Assembly (NCBI RefSeq): GCF_000750005.1
Contig: NZ_JPYA01000116.1
Location: forward strand, 1 to 25,599
DNA from: Geobacillus icigianus
GTDB taxonomy: Bacteria > Bacillota > Bacilli > Bacillales > Anoxybacillaceae
Length of the DNA stretch: 25,599 nt
Reading direction: 5' to 3'
Below, in pieces: positions 15,726 to 22,982 of this stretch. Every line of letters starts with the position of its first letter. The stretch's first letter is position 1. The notes beneath the pieces are model-generated. The model was not told the DNA's origin. It made no database searches and saw nothing but the letters and a program-made list of their open reading frames with translations. A program made the position numbers and the translations under genes.

Positions 15726-16733
15726 TTGTTTGTTTCTTCAGAGCTCGGCATTGACTTAGGCACGATGAATGTCCGGCTGTTTAGCCAAACGAAAGGGCTC
15801 ATTTTTGACGAACCAGCGGCGGTCGCCTATCATCGCCAAGCGGACAAGCTCATCGCTATCGGCCAACGAGCAAAAACGATGATCGGCAAAGCCCCGGCCC
15901 ATGTCGAGGTCACCTATCCATTGCAACATGGCGTGATCGCCGATTTTGAGCGCGCCAAAACGTTGTTGCAGGAAGTGTTTAAACAGTCCAGCAGACAGCT
16001 TGGCCTCTCCTTCAAAAAACCGAACGTCGCCATGAGTGTCCCGTTTCACGCCACCTCCGTCGAGCGCCGTTCTTTTTACGAAATCGCCAAACATTGTGGA
16101 GCCAAACATATTCACCTGATTGAAGAGCCGGTGGCCGCAGCTATTGGCGCGGACTTGCCGGTCGGTGAACCTGTCGCCAATGTCATCGTCCACTTGGGAG
16201 CCGGAAAAACGGAAGCCGCGATTATTTCATTTGGCGGCGTCGTTGCCTGCCGTTCGCTCCGCATCGGCGGCAATCGGCTCGACGAAGATATCATTCAATA
16301 TGTTCGCCAGCGCTACAATTTGCTAATCGGTGAACAAACCGCTGAACAAGTGAAAATCGAAATCGGCAGCGCTCCCGGGACGTCTTTGACACAAGGAATG
16401 ACGATTCATGGCCGCGATGTGGTCACCGGATTTCTTAAAGCCATTTCTCTTGATCCCGCCGAAGTGCAGCATGCCTTGAAAGAATCGCTTCTGCAAATCG
16501 CCGAAGCCATTCGCGCCGTCCTTGAGGAATGCCCGGCCGAACTGAGCGGCGATATTATCGACCGCGGCATCGTTCTCACCGGGGGCGGGGCCTTGCTTCG
16601 CGGCATGGAACAATGGCTTGGCGCCATGCTGCATGTGCCGGTGTATGTGGCCCCCAACCCGGCCGAGGCGGTCGCCATCGGCACCGGCAAAGCGCTGCGG
16701 GCGATGCCGAAACAGCTCGGCGCGGCGCTGTAG
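15726..16733 (+). CDS. Divergent MreB-family actin-like protein
   Basis: A 335-aa MreB paralogue, the length of B. subtilis MreB, Mbl and MreBH. I choose TTG 15726 because GAGAGGTG lies 6-13 nt upstream and the protein then begins MFVSSELGIDLGT, as MreB proteins do; an ATG at 15678 would add 16 residues without homology. The phosphate-1 loop is DLGTMNVRLF (10-19). The phosphate-2 loop, normally DIGGGTTE, reads HLGAGKTE (156-163), which replaces the Mg-coordinating Asp with His. IEEPVAAAIGA (132-142) and the adenosine motif TGGGALLRG remain. It may polymerise under the membrane and guide cell-wall synthesis, but nucleotide hydrolysis may be altered. It is not in an mreBCD cluster. Confidence 0.88.
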   Translation: MFVSSELGIDLGTMNVRLFSQTKGLIFDEPAAVAYHRQADKLIAIGQRAKTMIGKAPAHVEVTYPLQHGVIADFERAKTLLQEVFKQSSRQLGLSFKKPNVAMSVPFHATSVERRSFYEIAKHCGAKHIHLIEEPVAAAIGADLPVGEPVANVIVHLGAGKTEAAIISFGGVVACRSLRIGGNRLDEDIIQYVRQRYNLLIGEQTAEQVKIEIGSAPGTSLTQGMTIHGRDVVTGFLKAISLDPAEVQHALKESLLQIAEAIRAVLEECPAELSGDIIDRGIVLTGGGALLRGMEQWLGAMLHVPVYVAPNPAEAVAIGTGKALRAMPKQLGAAL

Positions 16734-16866
16734 CGCGCTCCTTTCTCCCAAAAACGAGCGAGCCGCCGCCTGATGCAGCTGGTCTTCGCCTTTCATCATG
16801 AAAACCGTGTGTCACCGTTTGGCCACACCGCCCATGAGCGCAACGGAAAGCTTCGCCACCATCACG
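16734..16866. other. Short gap after the mreB-like gene
   Basis: No gene is supported. The minus strand has a short frame starting MMKGEDQLHQ without a ribosome site. Confidence 0.3.
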
Positions 16867-16896
16867 AAAAACCCCGCTTCCATGGCGGGGCTTTTC
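16867..16896. terminator. Bidirectional terminator
   Basis: CCCCGC (16872-16877) pairs with GCGGGG (16885-16890), with A-rich sequence before and CTTTTCG after, so it can work on both strands between the converging mreB-like and lutP genes. Confidence 0.75.
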
Positions 16897-16922
16897 GTTG
16901 AACATCGGACTTGTTGATAGCG

Positions 16923-16976
16923 GAAAAGGGGCCGGGCTTGGTGCCTCACTTCCGGGCCAAGCCTCATCCCCCTTTG
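16923..16976 (-). terminator. Second hairpin downstream of lutP
   Basis: AAAGGGG (16924-16930) can pair with CCCCTTT (16969-16976) and, inside it, GCTTGG with CCAAGC. Read on the minus strand it begins 8 bases after the lutP stop and ends in CCCCTTTTCC, so it probably terminates lutP. Confidence 0.6.
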
Positions 16977-16983
16977 TTCCCGT

Positions 16984-18657
16984 CTATGGAATCATCCACG
17001 ACAATACCGTCGATTGCAAGTATACAAGAATACCGATCAAAATGATTAAAAATACGCTATGTTTGACCGTAAAGCGGAACAAGTCGGATTCTCTGCCCGT
17101 CAAGCCGACAGCCGCGCAGGCGACGGCGATCGACTGCGGCGAAATCATTTTCCCGACGACGCCGCCGGAGGAGTTGGCCGCCAACGCCAGCACTGGATCC
17201 ATGCCGATCGATGTCGCCGTCACTTTTTGCAAGTTGCCAAACAACAAATTCGACGATGTATCGGAGCCGGTGATAAACACGCCAAGCCAGCCTAAAATCG
17301 GCGAGAAGAATGGGAAAAACGACCCTGTTTTCGCCAGCGCCATCCCGAGCGTCGTGCTCATGCCCGATGAGTTGGCGATATAGGCAAAGCCGACGACCGA
17401 AGCGATGGTGATAAGCGGGTATTTCAACTCATTCAACGTTTCCGCAAACGTCCGCACCCACTCTTTCCATGAAATGCCGACAATGAACTTGCTCACGACC
17501 GCGGCGAGCAAGATGGCCGTGCCGGCCGCCCCAAGCAGCTCAAGCTTATACACCGCCGCAATCGGTTGGCCGCTCGCGTTCAAAATTTGGTTGTTCAACC
17601 CCGGCACCGGCGGCATAAACGTCAAATGCGAGCCAATCGCATTGACGGCCTTCAGCAACCCGTTCGTTCCTTCATAGTGGCCGGTGAGCGCCGCCTTCAC
17701 TTGCGGGATGCCCCAAAGCGAGATCAAAGCTGTCAGCACGAGGAATGGCGACCACGCCCGAAACACTTCCCCGCTGCTGTGCGTTGCACGAACCGCTTGC
17801 CCGGCCGCAGCCACCTCCGACTCGGTCGCAAAGCGGAAGGTGCTTTTCGGCTTCCAATAGTTCAAAAAGACAGCCAACGCGACGAGCGACACGAGCGAGG
17901 ACAAAATGTCCGGCAGCTCCGGTCCTAAAAAGTTCGATGACAAGTATTGCGTCAGCGCGAACGAAACGCCGGAGACGATAATGGCCGGCAATACTTCCAC
18001 GGTCTTTTTCCAGCCCGCCATAATGAGAACAAGATAAAACGGGATAAAGATCGATAAAAACGGCAGCTGCCGCCCGACCATTTTCGAAATTTCCATCGCC
18101 GGCACGCCGGTCGGCCCTTCCATCGAGATGATCGGAATCCCGACTGCCCCGAACGCCACCGGGGCCGTATTGGCGATCAAACAGAGGCCCGCAGCGTAAA
18201 GCGGGTTGAACCCTAATCCAGCAAGCAATGCGGCCGAAATCGCCACCGGTGCGCCAAACCCGGCCGCCCCTTCCAAAAACGCCCCGAACGAAAAGGCAAT
18301 GAGCAGCGCCTGCAGCCGCCGGTCTTCGGTGAGCGAAATGACCGAGTTGCGAATGATGTCAAAATGGCCGGTCTTCACTGTCAGCTTATATAAAAAGACA
18401 GACGTAATGATAATCCAGCCGATCGGGAGCAATCCGTACACCGCGCCTTGCGTCACCGACATGACCGCTTTTCCAGCTGGCATCCTGTAAGCGATTACAA
18501 CCAATACAACAGCAAGCAGCAACGTCGTCAGCCCCGCGACATGCCCTTTCATCCGTTTGACGGCCAACGCCCAAAAGAAATACAAAATCGGAATGAGTGC
18601 GACAATTGCCGATAACCAAAGCTGGTCGGCAATTGGCGTAAAATCTTGCTTCCACAT
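16984..18657 (-). CDS. lutP: L-lactate permease LutP
   Basis: A 557-aa integral membrane transporter of the LctP family, with about 12-14 hydrophobic segments starting LSAIVALIPILYFFWALAV. The family signature LIAFSFGAFLEGAAGFGAPV is in the first third, followed by PVAFGAVGIPII, and GSDTSSNLLFGNLQ with NSSGGVVGKMISPQSIA near the C-terminus. It imports L-lactate by proton symport. The start has GGGGAGGAG 8 nt upstream. It is divergent from lutR, as in B. subtilis (yvfH/yvfI); the lactate-oxidising lutABC genes are not in the window. A promoter, a cre-like box and a LutR-type operator lie upstream. Confidence 0.95.
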   Translation of the reverse strand: MWKQDFTPIADQLWLSAIVALIPILYFFWALAVKRMKGHVAGLTTLLLAVVLVVIAYRMPAGKAVMSVTQGAVYGLLPIGWIIITSVFLYKLTVKTGHFDIIRNSVISLTEDRRLQALLIAFSFGAFLEGAAGFGAPVAISAALLAGLGFNPLYAAGLCLIANTAPVAFGAVGIPIISMEGPTGVPAMEISKMVGRQLPFLSIFIPFYLVLIMAGWKKTVEVLPAIIVSGVSFALTQYLSSNFLGPELPDILSSLVSLVALAVFLNYWKPKSTFRFATESEVAAAGQAVRATHSSGEVFRAWSPFLVLTALISLWGIPQVKAALTGHYEGTNGLLKAVNAIGSHLTFMPPVPGLNNQILNASGQPIAAVYKLELLGAAGTAILLAAVVSKFIVGISWKEWVRTFAETLNELKYPLITIASVVGFAYIANSSGMSTTLGMALAKTGSFFPFFSPILGWLGVFITGSDTSSNLLFGNLQKVTATSIGMDPVLALAANSSGGVVGKMISPQSIAVACAAVGLTGRESDLFRFTVKHSVFLIILIGILVYLQSTVLSWMIP

Positions 18658-18734
18658 GCGGTTTTCTCCTCCCCTTTGTGCCCGACTTGGCGGCGTTCAC
18701 GAACGATCATCCGTCCCCTTTATCATCTCCTCCA

Positions 18735-18747
18735 GTCATCAGATGAC
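18735..18747. promoter_or_regulatory. Putative LutR operator
   Basis: GTCATC-A-GATGAC is a perfect 13-bp inverted repeat, extended by TCC and GGA on either side (18731-18751). It resembles the TCATC-N-GATGA type of site I recall for B. subtilis LutR. It lies just downstream of the lutP promoter, about 20-30 nt into the transcript, where a bound repressor would block elongation or clearance. Confidence 0.65.
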
Positions 18748-18772
18748 CGGATAAGAACGCCGTCTGTCTCAA

Positions 18773-18801
18773 ATTATAAAAGCGTTTTCAACAAAAGACA
18801 A
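18773..18801 (-). promoter_or_regulatory. lutP promoter
   Basis: On the minus strand TTGTCT (18801-18796), a 17-bp spacer and a perfect TATAAT (18778-18773). Transcription would start about 18766, giving a leader of about 110 nt that includes the putative LutR operator. Confidence 0.75.
18777..18791 (-). promoter_or_regulatory. cre-like box in the lutP promoter spacer
   Basis: TTGAAAACGCTTTTA on the minus strand fits the catabolite-responsive element consensus WTGNAANCGNWNNCW with one mismatch (T for C near the end). It lies between the -35 and -10 boxes, where CcpA binding would block RNA polymerase and repress lactate uptake on glucose. Confidence 0.6.
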
Positions 18802-19121
18802 TAGTTGTTTTTGTATTTTTTTGAACTTTTGACCCATTGTTTTTCCCCACGCCAATGTTGACAGACAACAGAGAGAACCATCCTGCTTGTCGATACGGAC
18901 GAAATGTCTTGACGATGTTGACGACAACCCAGCTCATCGCCTTCACACTTCGCCATGCGCGATGATGGAATGGCTGGTTTTCCACGAGCCGCTGACGCCC
19001 TCGTCTGCCGGCAACAAAAAGCGCTTGTCTCGAGCGATGATGCTGTATCATAATAGACAGTGCAGGAGCTTTCCTTCCTCACAATCGGAAAGCTACTTTC
19101 ATCGTATTTGAGGTGGATCCA
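18802..19121. other. lutP-lutR divergent intergenic region
   Basis: The stretch contains no gene. A possible lutR promoter is TTGTCT (19025-19030) with CATAAT (19049-19054), spacer 18, overlapped by an imperfect inverted repeat ATGAT/ATCAT (19037-19051) that might be a second LutR site for autoregulation. Confidence 0.4.
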
Positions 19122-19847
19122 TTGGCATTTAAACGGATTAAAACAAAAAAAATTTACGAAGAAGTGGCGGAAGCCATTTTTGATATGATTAAAAACGGAG
19201 AGCTAAAACCTGGTGATAAACTCGATTCCGTGCAGCAGCTGGCCGAGCAGTTTCAAGTCGGACGGGCCGCCATTCGCGAGGCGCTCACCGCCTTGAAAGC
19301 GATGGGACTGATCGAGCTCAAACACGGGGAAGGAACGTATGTGCGCGAGTTTGACCCAACGGTGATGACGTTTCCTTTATCGATTGCCGTCCTAATGAAC
19401 AAGGAAGATATTTGGCATTTGCTTGAAGTGCGCAAACTGCTCGAGGCAGGCGCCGCCTCGCTCGCCGCCGCCAAGCGGACAGACCGCGACCTCGATGCGA
19501 TGACCGAAGCGCTTCGCCAAATGAAAGAAGGGATCGGCAGCGATGAGCTTGGCGAAAAAGCGGATCTGGCCTTCCATATGGCGATTGCCGCGGCATCGCA
19601 AAATCCGATGCTGATGAGTATTATGAACAGCGTTTCCGGCATGATCGTCGAAACGATGCGGGAGACGCGCCGCATATGGCTGTTTTCGAAACAAACGACG
19701 ACCGAAAAACTGCTTGTCGAACACCAAGCCATTTTCGAAGCCATCCGCGACCAAAATCCGGACGCCGCCCGGGCGCGCATGCTGGAGCATTTGACCAATG
19801 TCGAAAACGTACTGCGCCGCTACATTCGCACTCAGCAACCGGACTGA
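19122..19847 (+). CDS. lutR: GntR/FadR-family lactate-utilisation regulator LutR
   Basis: A 241-aa repressor with an N-terminal winged helix (KIYEEVAEAIFDMIKNGELK, then PGDKLDSVQQLAEQFQVGRA and GEGTYVREF, about 8-75) and a C-terminal all-helical FCD ligand-binding domain (about 90-225; ADLAFHMAIAAAS with the metal-type His). I choose TTG 19122 because AGGTGG (19111-19116) lies 5 nt upstream and the protein then begins MAFKRIKTKKIYEE, as FadR-type proteins usually do; a GTG at 19113 overlaps that site. Divergent position to lutP matches B. subtilis, where lactate relieves LutR repression of the lut genes. Confidence 0.9.
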   Translation: MAFKRIKTKKIYEEVAEAIFDMIKNGELKPGDKLDSVQQLAEQFQVGRAAIREALTALKAMGLIELKHGEGTYVREFDPTVMTFPLSIAVLMNKEDIWHLLEVRKLLEAGAASLAAAKRTDRDLDAMTEALRQMKEGIGSDELGEKADLAFHMAIAAASQNPMLMSIMNSVSGMIVETMRETRRIWLFSKQTTTEKLLVEHQAIFEAIRDQNPDAARARMLEHLTNVENVLRRYIRTQQPD

Positions 19848-19942
19848 GTGCGTTTGCTGTGAAAATCCCGCCGGCAAGCAGTCATTTTCATCCCCGGGTG
19901 GAGGGCGGGTCGCGCCGCCCATGGAACGTTTCCATGAAAAAA

Positions 19943-19988
19943 ATCCTTTCTAACGTAGAGTGTCCGTTAGAAAGGATACCGCGTTTTT
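19943..19988 (-). terminator. 13-bp hairpin terminator
   Basis: ATCCTTTCTAACG (19943-19955) pairs perfectly with CGTTAGAAAGGAT (19965-19977). On the minus strand it is followed directly by seven T, a strong intrinsic terminator for transcription coming from the oxidoreductase gene. On the plus strand GTTTTTAG follows 6 nt later, so it may also stop lutR. Confidence 0.8.
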
Positions 19989-20029
19989 AGTGATACACAA
20001 AGACCAAAATTCTTAACTTGATGGGGATA

Positions 20030-20092
20030 GGGGCACCCTGTTTGTCTCTTAGGGCATGGAAATTACTGTAATGAAAAATGCTCATCTACAGT
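20030..20092 (+). mobile_element. IS right-end remnant, copy R1
   Basis: CCTGTTTGTCTCTTAGGG, ATGGAAATTACTGTAATGAA and the terminus GCTCATCTACAGT recur almost unchanged at 23050-23108. The outer end abuts the stop codon of the oxidoreductase gene. No transposase sequence is attached, so this is a solo end. Confidence 0.7.
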
Positions 20093-21076
20093 TTATTTAA
20101 TACTATCATTTACATTTATTATAATTTTTCCCGAGTGCATACGATTCTCCATTAGTGCATGAGCATTAGAAATTTCGCTTAACTCAAATACATGACCTAT
20201 TTTTATTCTTAAATCCCCCTTCGAGATAAGTGGAATAACAGAATCTGCAATATGTTTTAAGTATTCTGGCCGCTCTTTTCTGGTTGTTCCCAAGCTGAAG
20301 CCGAGAACAGAACGACAACTTGCATGAACCTGATTTGTTAGAAATGTTCCCGGCTTCCCACTAGAATTACCAAAATGAATAAGACGCCCATAATTAGCTA
20401 AACAGTTCATACTCTGTTCAGAAACAGTACCGCCAACCGAATCTAAGATAACATTTACTCCTTGGCCATCTGTTCGTTCTTTTACTTCCCTAACAAAATT
20501 TTCATACGTAAATACTTCATCTGCTCCTGCATCTATTGCAATAAATTCTTTTTCTATATTTCCAACACTCCCAAATATTTGTTTAGCACCGAATATTCTT
20601 GCCAACTGAATAGCTGTAGTGCCAACACCCCCAGATGCAGAATGAATAAGTACGCTTTCTCCTTCTTGGATACGTGCCAAGTATTTCAGCAACGCATAGG
20701 ATAAAAAACTGACAATCGGACATGCTGCCGCTGTCAACATATCCATATTATTTGGAATAGGAAATACAAGTTTTTCATCAGCAACAACATACTCCGTATA
20801 AGAACCATTTGATGGAAAAGCTATAACTCTTTGACCGACAGATATACTTTTCACTTGTTCCCCTACTTCAACAACAATACCTGCAGCATCTAGACCGAGA
20901 ATTAACGGAAATTCTCCTTTAGCTTTTTTCCCTGTCCTATTTTTGATATCAGCGAAATTTAAACTTGTTTTGCTAACAGCAATAATAACTTCATTTGGTT
21001 TGGGTTTCGGTTCTTCTATGTCTTTTAATTTTAATACTTCTACTCCACCAAATTCCTCAATCACAACCGCTTTCAT
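20093..21076 (-). CDS. Zinc-type alcohol dehydrogenase / quinone oxidoreductase family protein
   Basis: A 327-aa medium-chain dehydrogenase/reductase, beginning MKAVVIEEFGGVEVLKLKDI. The N-terminal GroES-like domain has LGLDAAGIVVEVGEQV and the NADPH-binding Rossmann motif is SASGGVGTTAIQLARIFGA. There is no row of Cys residues for structural zinc, so it is of the zinc-free NADPH:quinone oxidoreductase (QOR) type. The start at 21076 is chosen by homology; GGAGAG lies a little far upstream. The gene is clearly more AT-rich than the genes before 20 kb, which suggests transfer. Its stop touches an IS end (20081-20092) and its promoter side carries dispersed repeat D. The substrate is unknown. 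Confidence 0.88.
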   Translation of the reverse strand: MKAVVIEEFGGVEVLKLKDIEEPKPKPNEVIIAVSKTSLNFADIKNRTGKKAKGEFPLILGLDAAGIVVEVGEQVKSISVGQRVIAFPSNGSYTEYVVADEKLVFPIPNNMDMLTAAACPIVSFLSYALLKYLARIQEGESVLIHSASGGVGTTAIQLARIFGAKQIFGSVGNIEKEFIAIDAGADEVFTYENFVREVKERTDGQGVNVILDSVGGTVSEQSMNCLANYGRLIHFGNSSGKPGTFLTNQVHASCRSVLGFSLGTTRKERPEYLKHIADSVIPLISKGDLRIKIGHVFELSEISNAHALMENRMHSGKIIINVNDSIK

Positions 21077-21182
21077 TACTAATTCACTCTCCTCACCATA
21101 TATTTGTATATACATGCAACATGAAGAGTTCACCTCTCCGTTATCCTGTACACCCTAAGCGCTGTATCATTTCTTCCAAAGA

Positions 21183-21280
21183 TCCTAGAAGGTTGGTAAA
21201 AAACCGCTGTTTGCCTTGATCGATGATGGAACGCGTGAACATAGAAGCTGATGCAACCAGTTTTTCTACTTGAGAAACGA
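21183..21280 (+). repeat. Dispersed repeat, copy D
   Basis: Starts TCCTAGAAGGTTGGTAAAAA, contains GATGGAACGCGTGAACATAG and GCTGATGCAACCAG and ends TTTTTCTACTTGAGAAACGA. The next 45 bp (AAATCACCGG, CCCTAGG up to about 21323) look like the link to a second, lost unit. It is closest to copy E. Confidence 0.82.
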
Positions 21281-21306
21281 TTCTGAGAAGCGGTTGCGTG
21301 AGTAAA

Positions 21307-21636
21307 TCACCGGCCCCCTAGGCCACGGGAGAGGAAGCTCGTTGCAGGAGAAGCCAAATGTTCGTTTTTCAATGAGCATGTATATAGTTTTCCGGGATCA
21401 AATCTAACCTTCATTCCAATTTCAGAATCGATAAACTCTCGTGAACTAGTCGCCATTCCTTCTGGTGTAACATCTTTCCATCCTTTATTGATTAATTCCT
21501 CAGGATCCTTTGGCAAGTGATTTGTAGAAAATTTCGCTTTACCTGTACCCTTAATGGAAGAATTACTTGACTTGGGTTCCCTTGGGTGTAAAGGATTCAT
21601 TCGACAGTACAAACAAAAAATCCTCCCGCTTTTCAT
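21307..21636 (-). pseudogene. Orphan C-terminal toxin-like fragment
   Basis: The middle of this 109-codon frame reads STNHLPKDPEELINKGWKDV, then TSSREFIDSEIGMKVRFDPG. The style, GWKDVTP with SSREF and GMKVRFDPGK, recalls the C-terminal domains of polymorphic toxins of Bacillales, which normally run on into a DHYHxxNP motif. Here it breaks off into unrelated residues near 21390 towards repeat D, and the N-terminal part is also not a plausible start. It is thus probably a double-truncated remnant. Family assignment is from memory and uncertain. No immunity gene is recognised next to it, although a small membrane protein lies upstream. Confidence 0.4.
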
Positions 21637-21675
21637 CGGAAGGGGCCGAAATGTCAGGAATACTCAACAACCGTG

Positions 21676-21909
21676 CTAATCTTTCGTTCTTCGTTTTTTA
21701 TATAAAGCCAGACCAATTATAGAGGCAACCACTCCGCTGCTAAAACTCACTCTAAGTACATTTATAATATATTCAGGTATTTCTTTATACTCTGTTGCCG
21801 TCACCCCTCCTGTCATATAGGTTACTGTTTTATAGGGGACAAATATCAATGCTAAAGTGATTCCTATGACAAAACCGTACATAAAACCTTTTTCAATAAA
21901 ATTATTCAA
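21676..21909 (-). CDS. Small two-helix membrane protein, unknown
   Basis: A 77-aa protein with TTG start at 21909, supported by AGAGGGGAG 9 nt upstream. It has two membrane helices, GFMYGFVIGITLALIFVPY (8-26) and VVASIIGLALY (about 60-70), an outside loop of some 30 residues and a basic end KKRRTKD. I do not recognise the family. Its upstream flank is the right end of a deleted IS (21945-22262) which may have removed its natural promoter, and the orphan toxin-like fragment follows on the same strand. A role as immunity protein or small subunit is possible but not shown. Confidence 0.6.
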   Translation of the reverse strand: MNNFIEKGFMYGFVIGITLALIFVPYKTVTYMTGGVTATEYKEIPEYIINVLRVSFSSGVVASIIGLALYKKRRTKD

Positions 21910-21944
21910 GATGCATTTCTCCCCTCTATTAAAGTTTTGAACTA

Positions 21945-22262
21945 ATGAGCATTTTTATTACAATAATTTCCACACCCTAAAAAACAAACACGTACCCCTT
22001 AGGAGACATCGAGCTGTTTTTGGTAGTTAAAGCGTCGACAAGATGAACGAGAGGCTTGATGACCGGCTTCGAGAAATCAAGCGCCAATCCCAGCATCATG
22101 AAAAACTTGTGGATTCCTTGATGATGTGCTCATCGATTCCTAAGACATGAACCTCCTTGTGTGAATAGGTTTGAGCACATCTATTTTACTCAAGGGGCTC
22201 GGTTCATGTCTCCTTTTTTGTTTGGTTGTCAATTTATGTTAGCAAATTTGCTCATCTACAGT
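21945..22262 (-). mobile_element. Internally deleted insertion sequence with both ends (about 318 bp)
   Basis: On the minus strand it begins ACTGTAGATGAGCAAATTTG (22262 down) and ends with the R-type end, AAATTATTGTAATAAAAATG followed by CTCAT (21945). Inside are a 10-bp stem GACATGAACC/GGTTCATGTC (22144-22210) with inner pairing, a coding piece VLGIDEHIIKESTSFS after AAGGAGG, and a C-terminal piece CRRFNYQKQLDVS ending at TCC-TAA near 21990. The same C-terminal style (KKQLHVA, stop) precedes the end at 23036. I read it as a MITE-like deletion derivative of an IS whose family I cannot name. Confidence 0.65.
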
Positions 22263-22469
22263 AACAGAAGACTCAGCTAATGTGGTAACAAGATTAGAAG
22301 ATGATAAATTGTTATCAGTAGAAATTTCAGTTTGCGTGCATTGATTGTTAACACCCTGAATATCATCTAAAATTGTTTGAAGTTCTGCTTCACTATTAAC
22401 TTTAATTACTTTAGCATTAGCAGGTATATCTGACTGTTTAATGTCCTTTAGTTTATATTCCTTAAACAA
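22239..22469 (-). pseudogene. Gene fragment trapped between two IS pieces
   Basis: A 76-codon frame from TTG 22469, with AAGGAATTG directly in front and a better AAGGAG too far upstream (19 nt). The N-terminal part FKEYKLKDIKQSDIPANAKV followed by IKVNSEAELQTILDDIQG looks like a small folded or leader-like segment, and the rest is rich in Ser, Thr and Asn with one Cys. The last seven codons (TVDEQIC) are the terminus of the IS at 21945-22262, so the natural C-terminus is lost; the 5' side abuts the transposase remnant at 22495. It could be the start of a modified-peptide precursor or of a longer secreted protein; I do not recognise it. Confidence 0.4.
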
Positions 22470-22494
22470 TTCCTTATAAGTTTTTTATCTCCTT

Positions 22495-22914
22495 CCCGAG
22501 GTCGCCAGCCATCAGCTGTACCGGGCGATGGATGAACTGCTGATCGTGCAATCGGACTTGGAACGTCAAGTGTTCCATGCTGTAGCTGACTTATTGAATC
22601 TGGAAGTCGACTTGATTTACTTTGATACGACTTCCTCGTACTTCGAAGTGGATCCTTTTGAAACACCGGAAGGAGAATCGCTTCGAAAACAAGGATTCTC
22701 GAAAGACAAACGCCCAGACTTGGTTCAGATTCGAACCCATGAATCGTGGCCGAACGTAAGGGACGAATGCGAACGTCTCATGCTTGGACATTTTTCTTCA
22801 AAAAACGGTGACCTTTATCAACGAACCGAACTGACGACTAAACAGGCTCAATTCTTTGCGGCTCTAGGGCTGGAGCCTCCTCCGAAGATTCTAGGTATTC
22901 ATCCTCGCGCCTAG
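22495..22914 (+). pseudogene. IS1634-like transposase remnant, internally deleted
   Basis: The frame enters mid-gene (PEVASHQLYRAMDELLIVQS) and has the DDE-family segment VDLIYFDTTSSYFEV and GFSKDKRPDLVQ, typical of IS1634/IS4-like transposases such as those of Geobacillus. It then jumps to a C-terminal region (WPNVRDECERLMLGHF, YQRTELTTKQAQFF, PPKIL) and stops at 22914. The large catalytic middle, normally over 200 residues after the RPDLVQ motif, is deleted in frame, and the N-terminus is missing. A 130-residue product would be inactive. Confidence 0.85.
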
Positions 22915-22935
22915 ATATACGCCCAACGTATGCCC

Positions 22936-22978
22936 AAATGCCTCTCGTCCCTTTGGTATCAAGGGATGAGAGGCATTT
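22936..22978 (+). terminator. Terminator after the transposase remnant
   Basis: A long stem, AAATGCCTCTCGTCCCTT (22936-22953) with AAGGGATGAGAGGCATTT (22961-22978), loop 7 nt, followed by TGTTTG. It is probably part of the IS. Confidence 0.8.
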
Positions 22979-22982
22979 TGTT

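Noticed and set aside
16734..16799. Minus-strand frame starting MMKGEDQLHQ
   Set aside because: Short, no ribosome site, runs into the antisense of the mreB-like gene; an upstream TGA separates it from another short frame.
22041..22147. A 35-codon plus-strand frame starting MNERLDDRLREIKR
   Set aside because: It is antisense to transposase pieces of the deleted IS, which recur with the IS ends; the plus-strand frame has no ribosome site.
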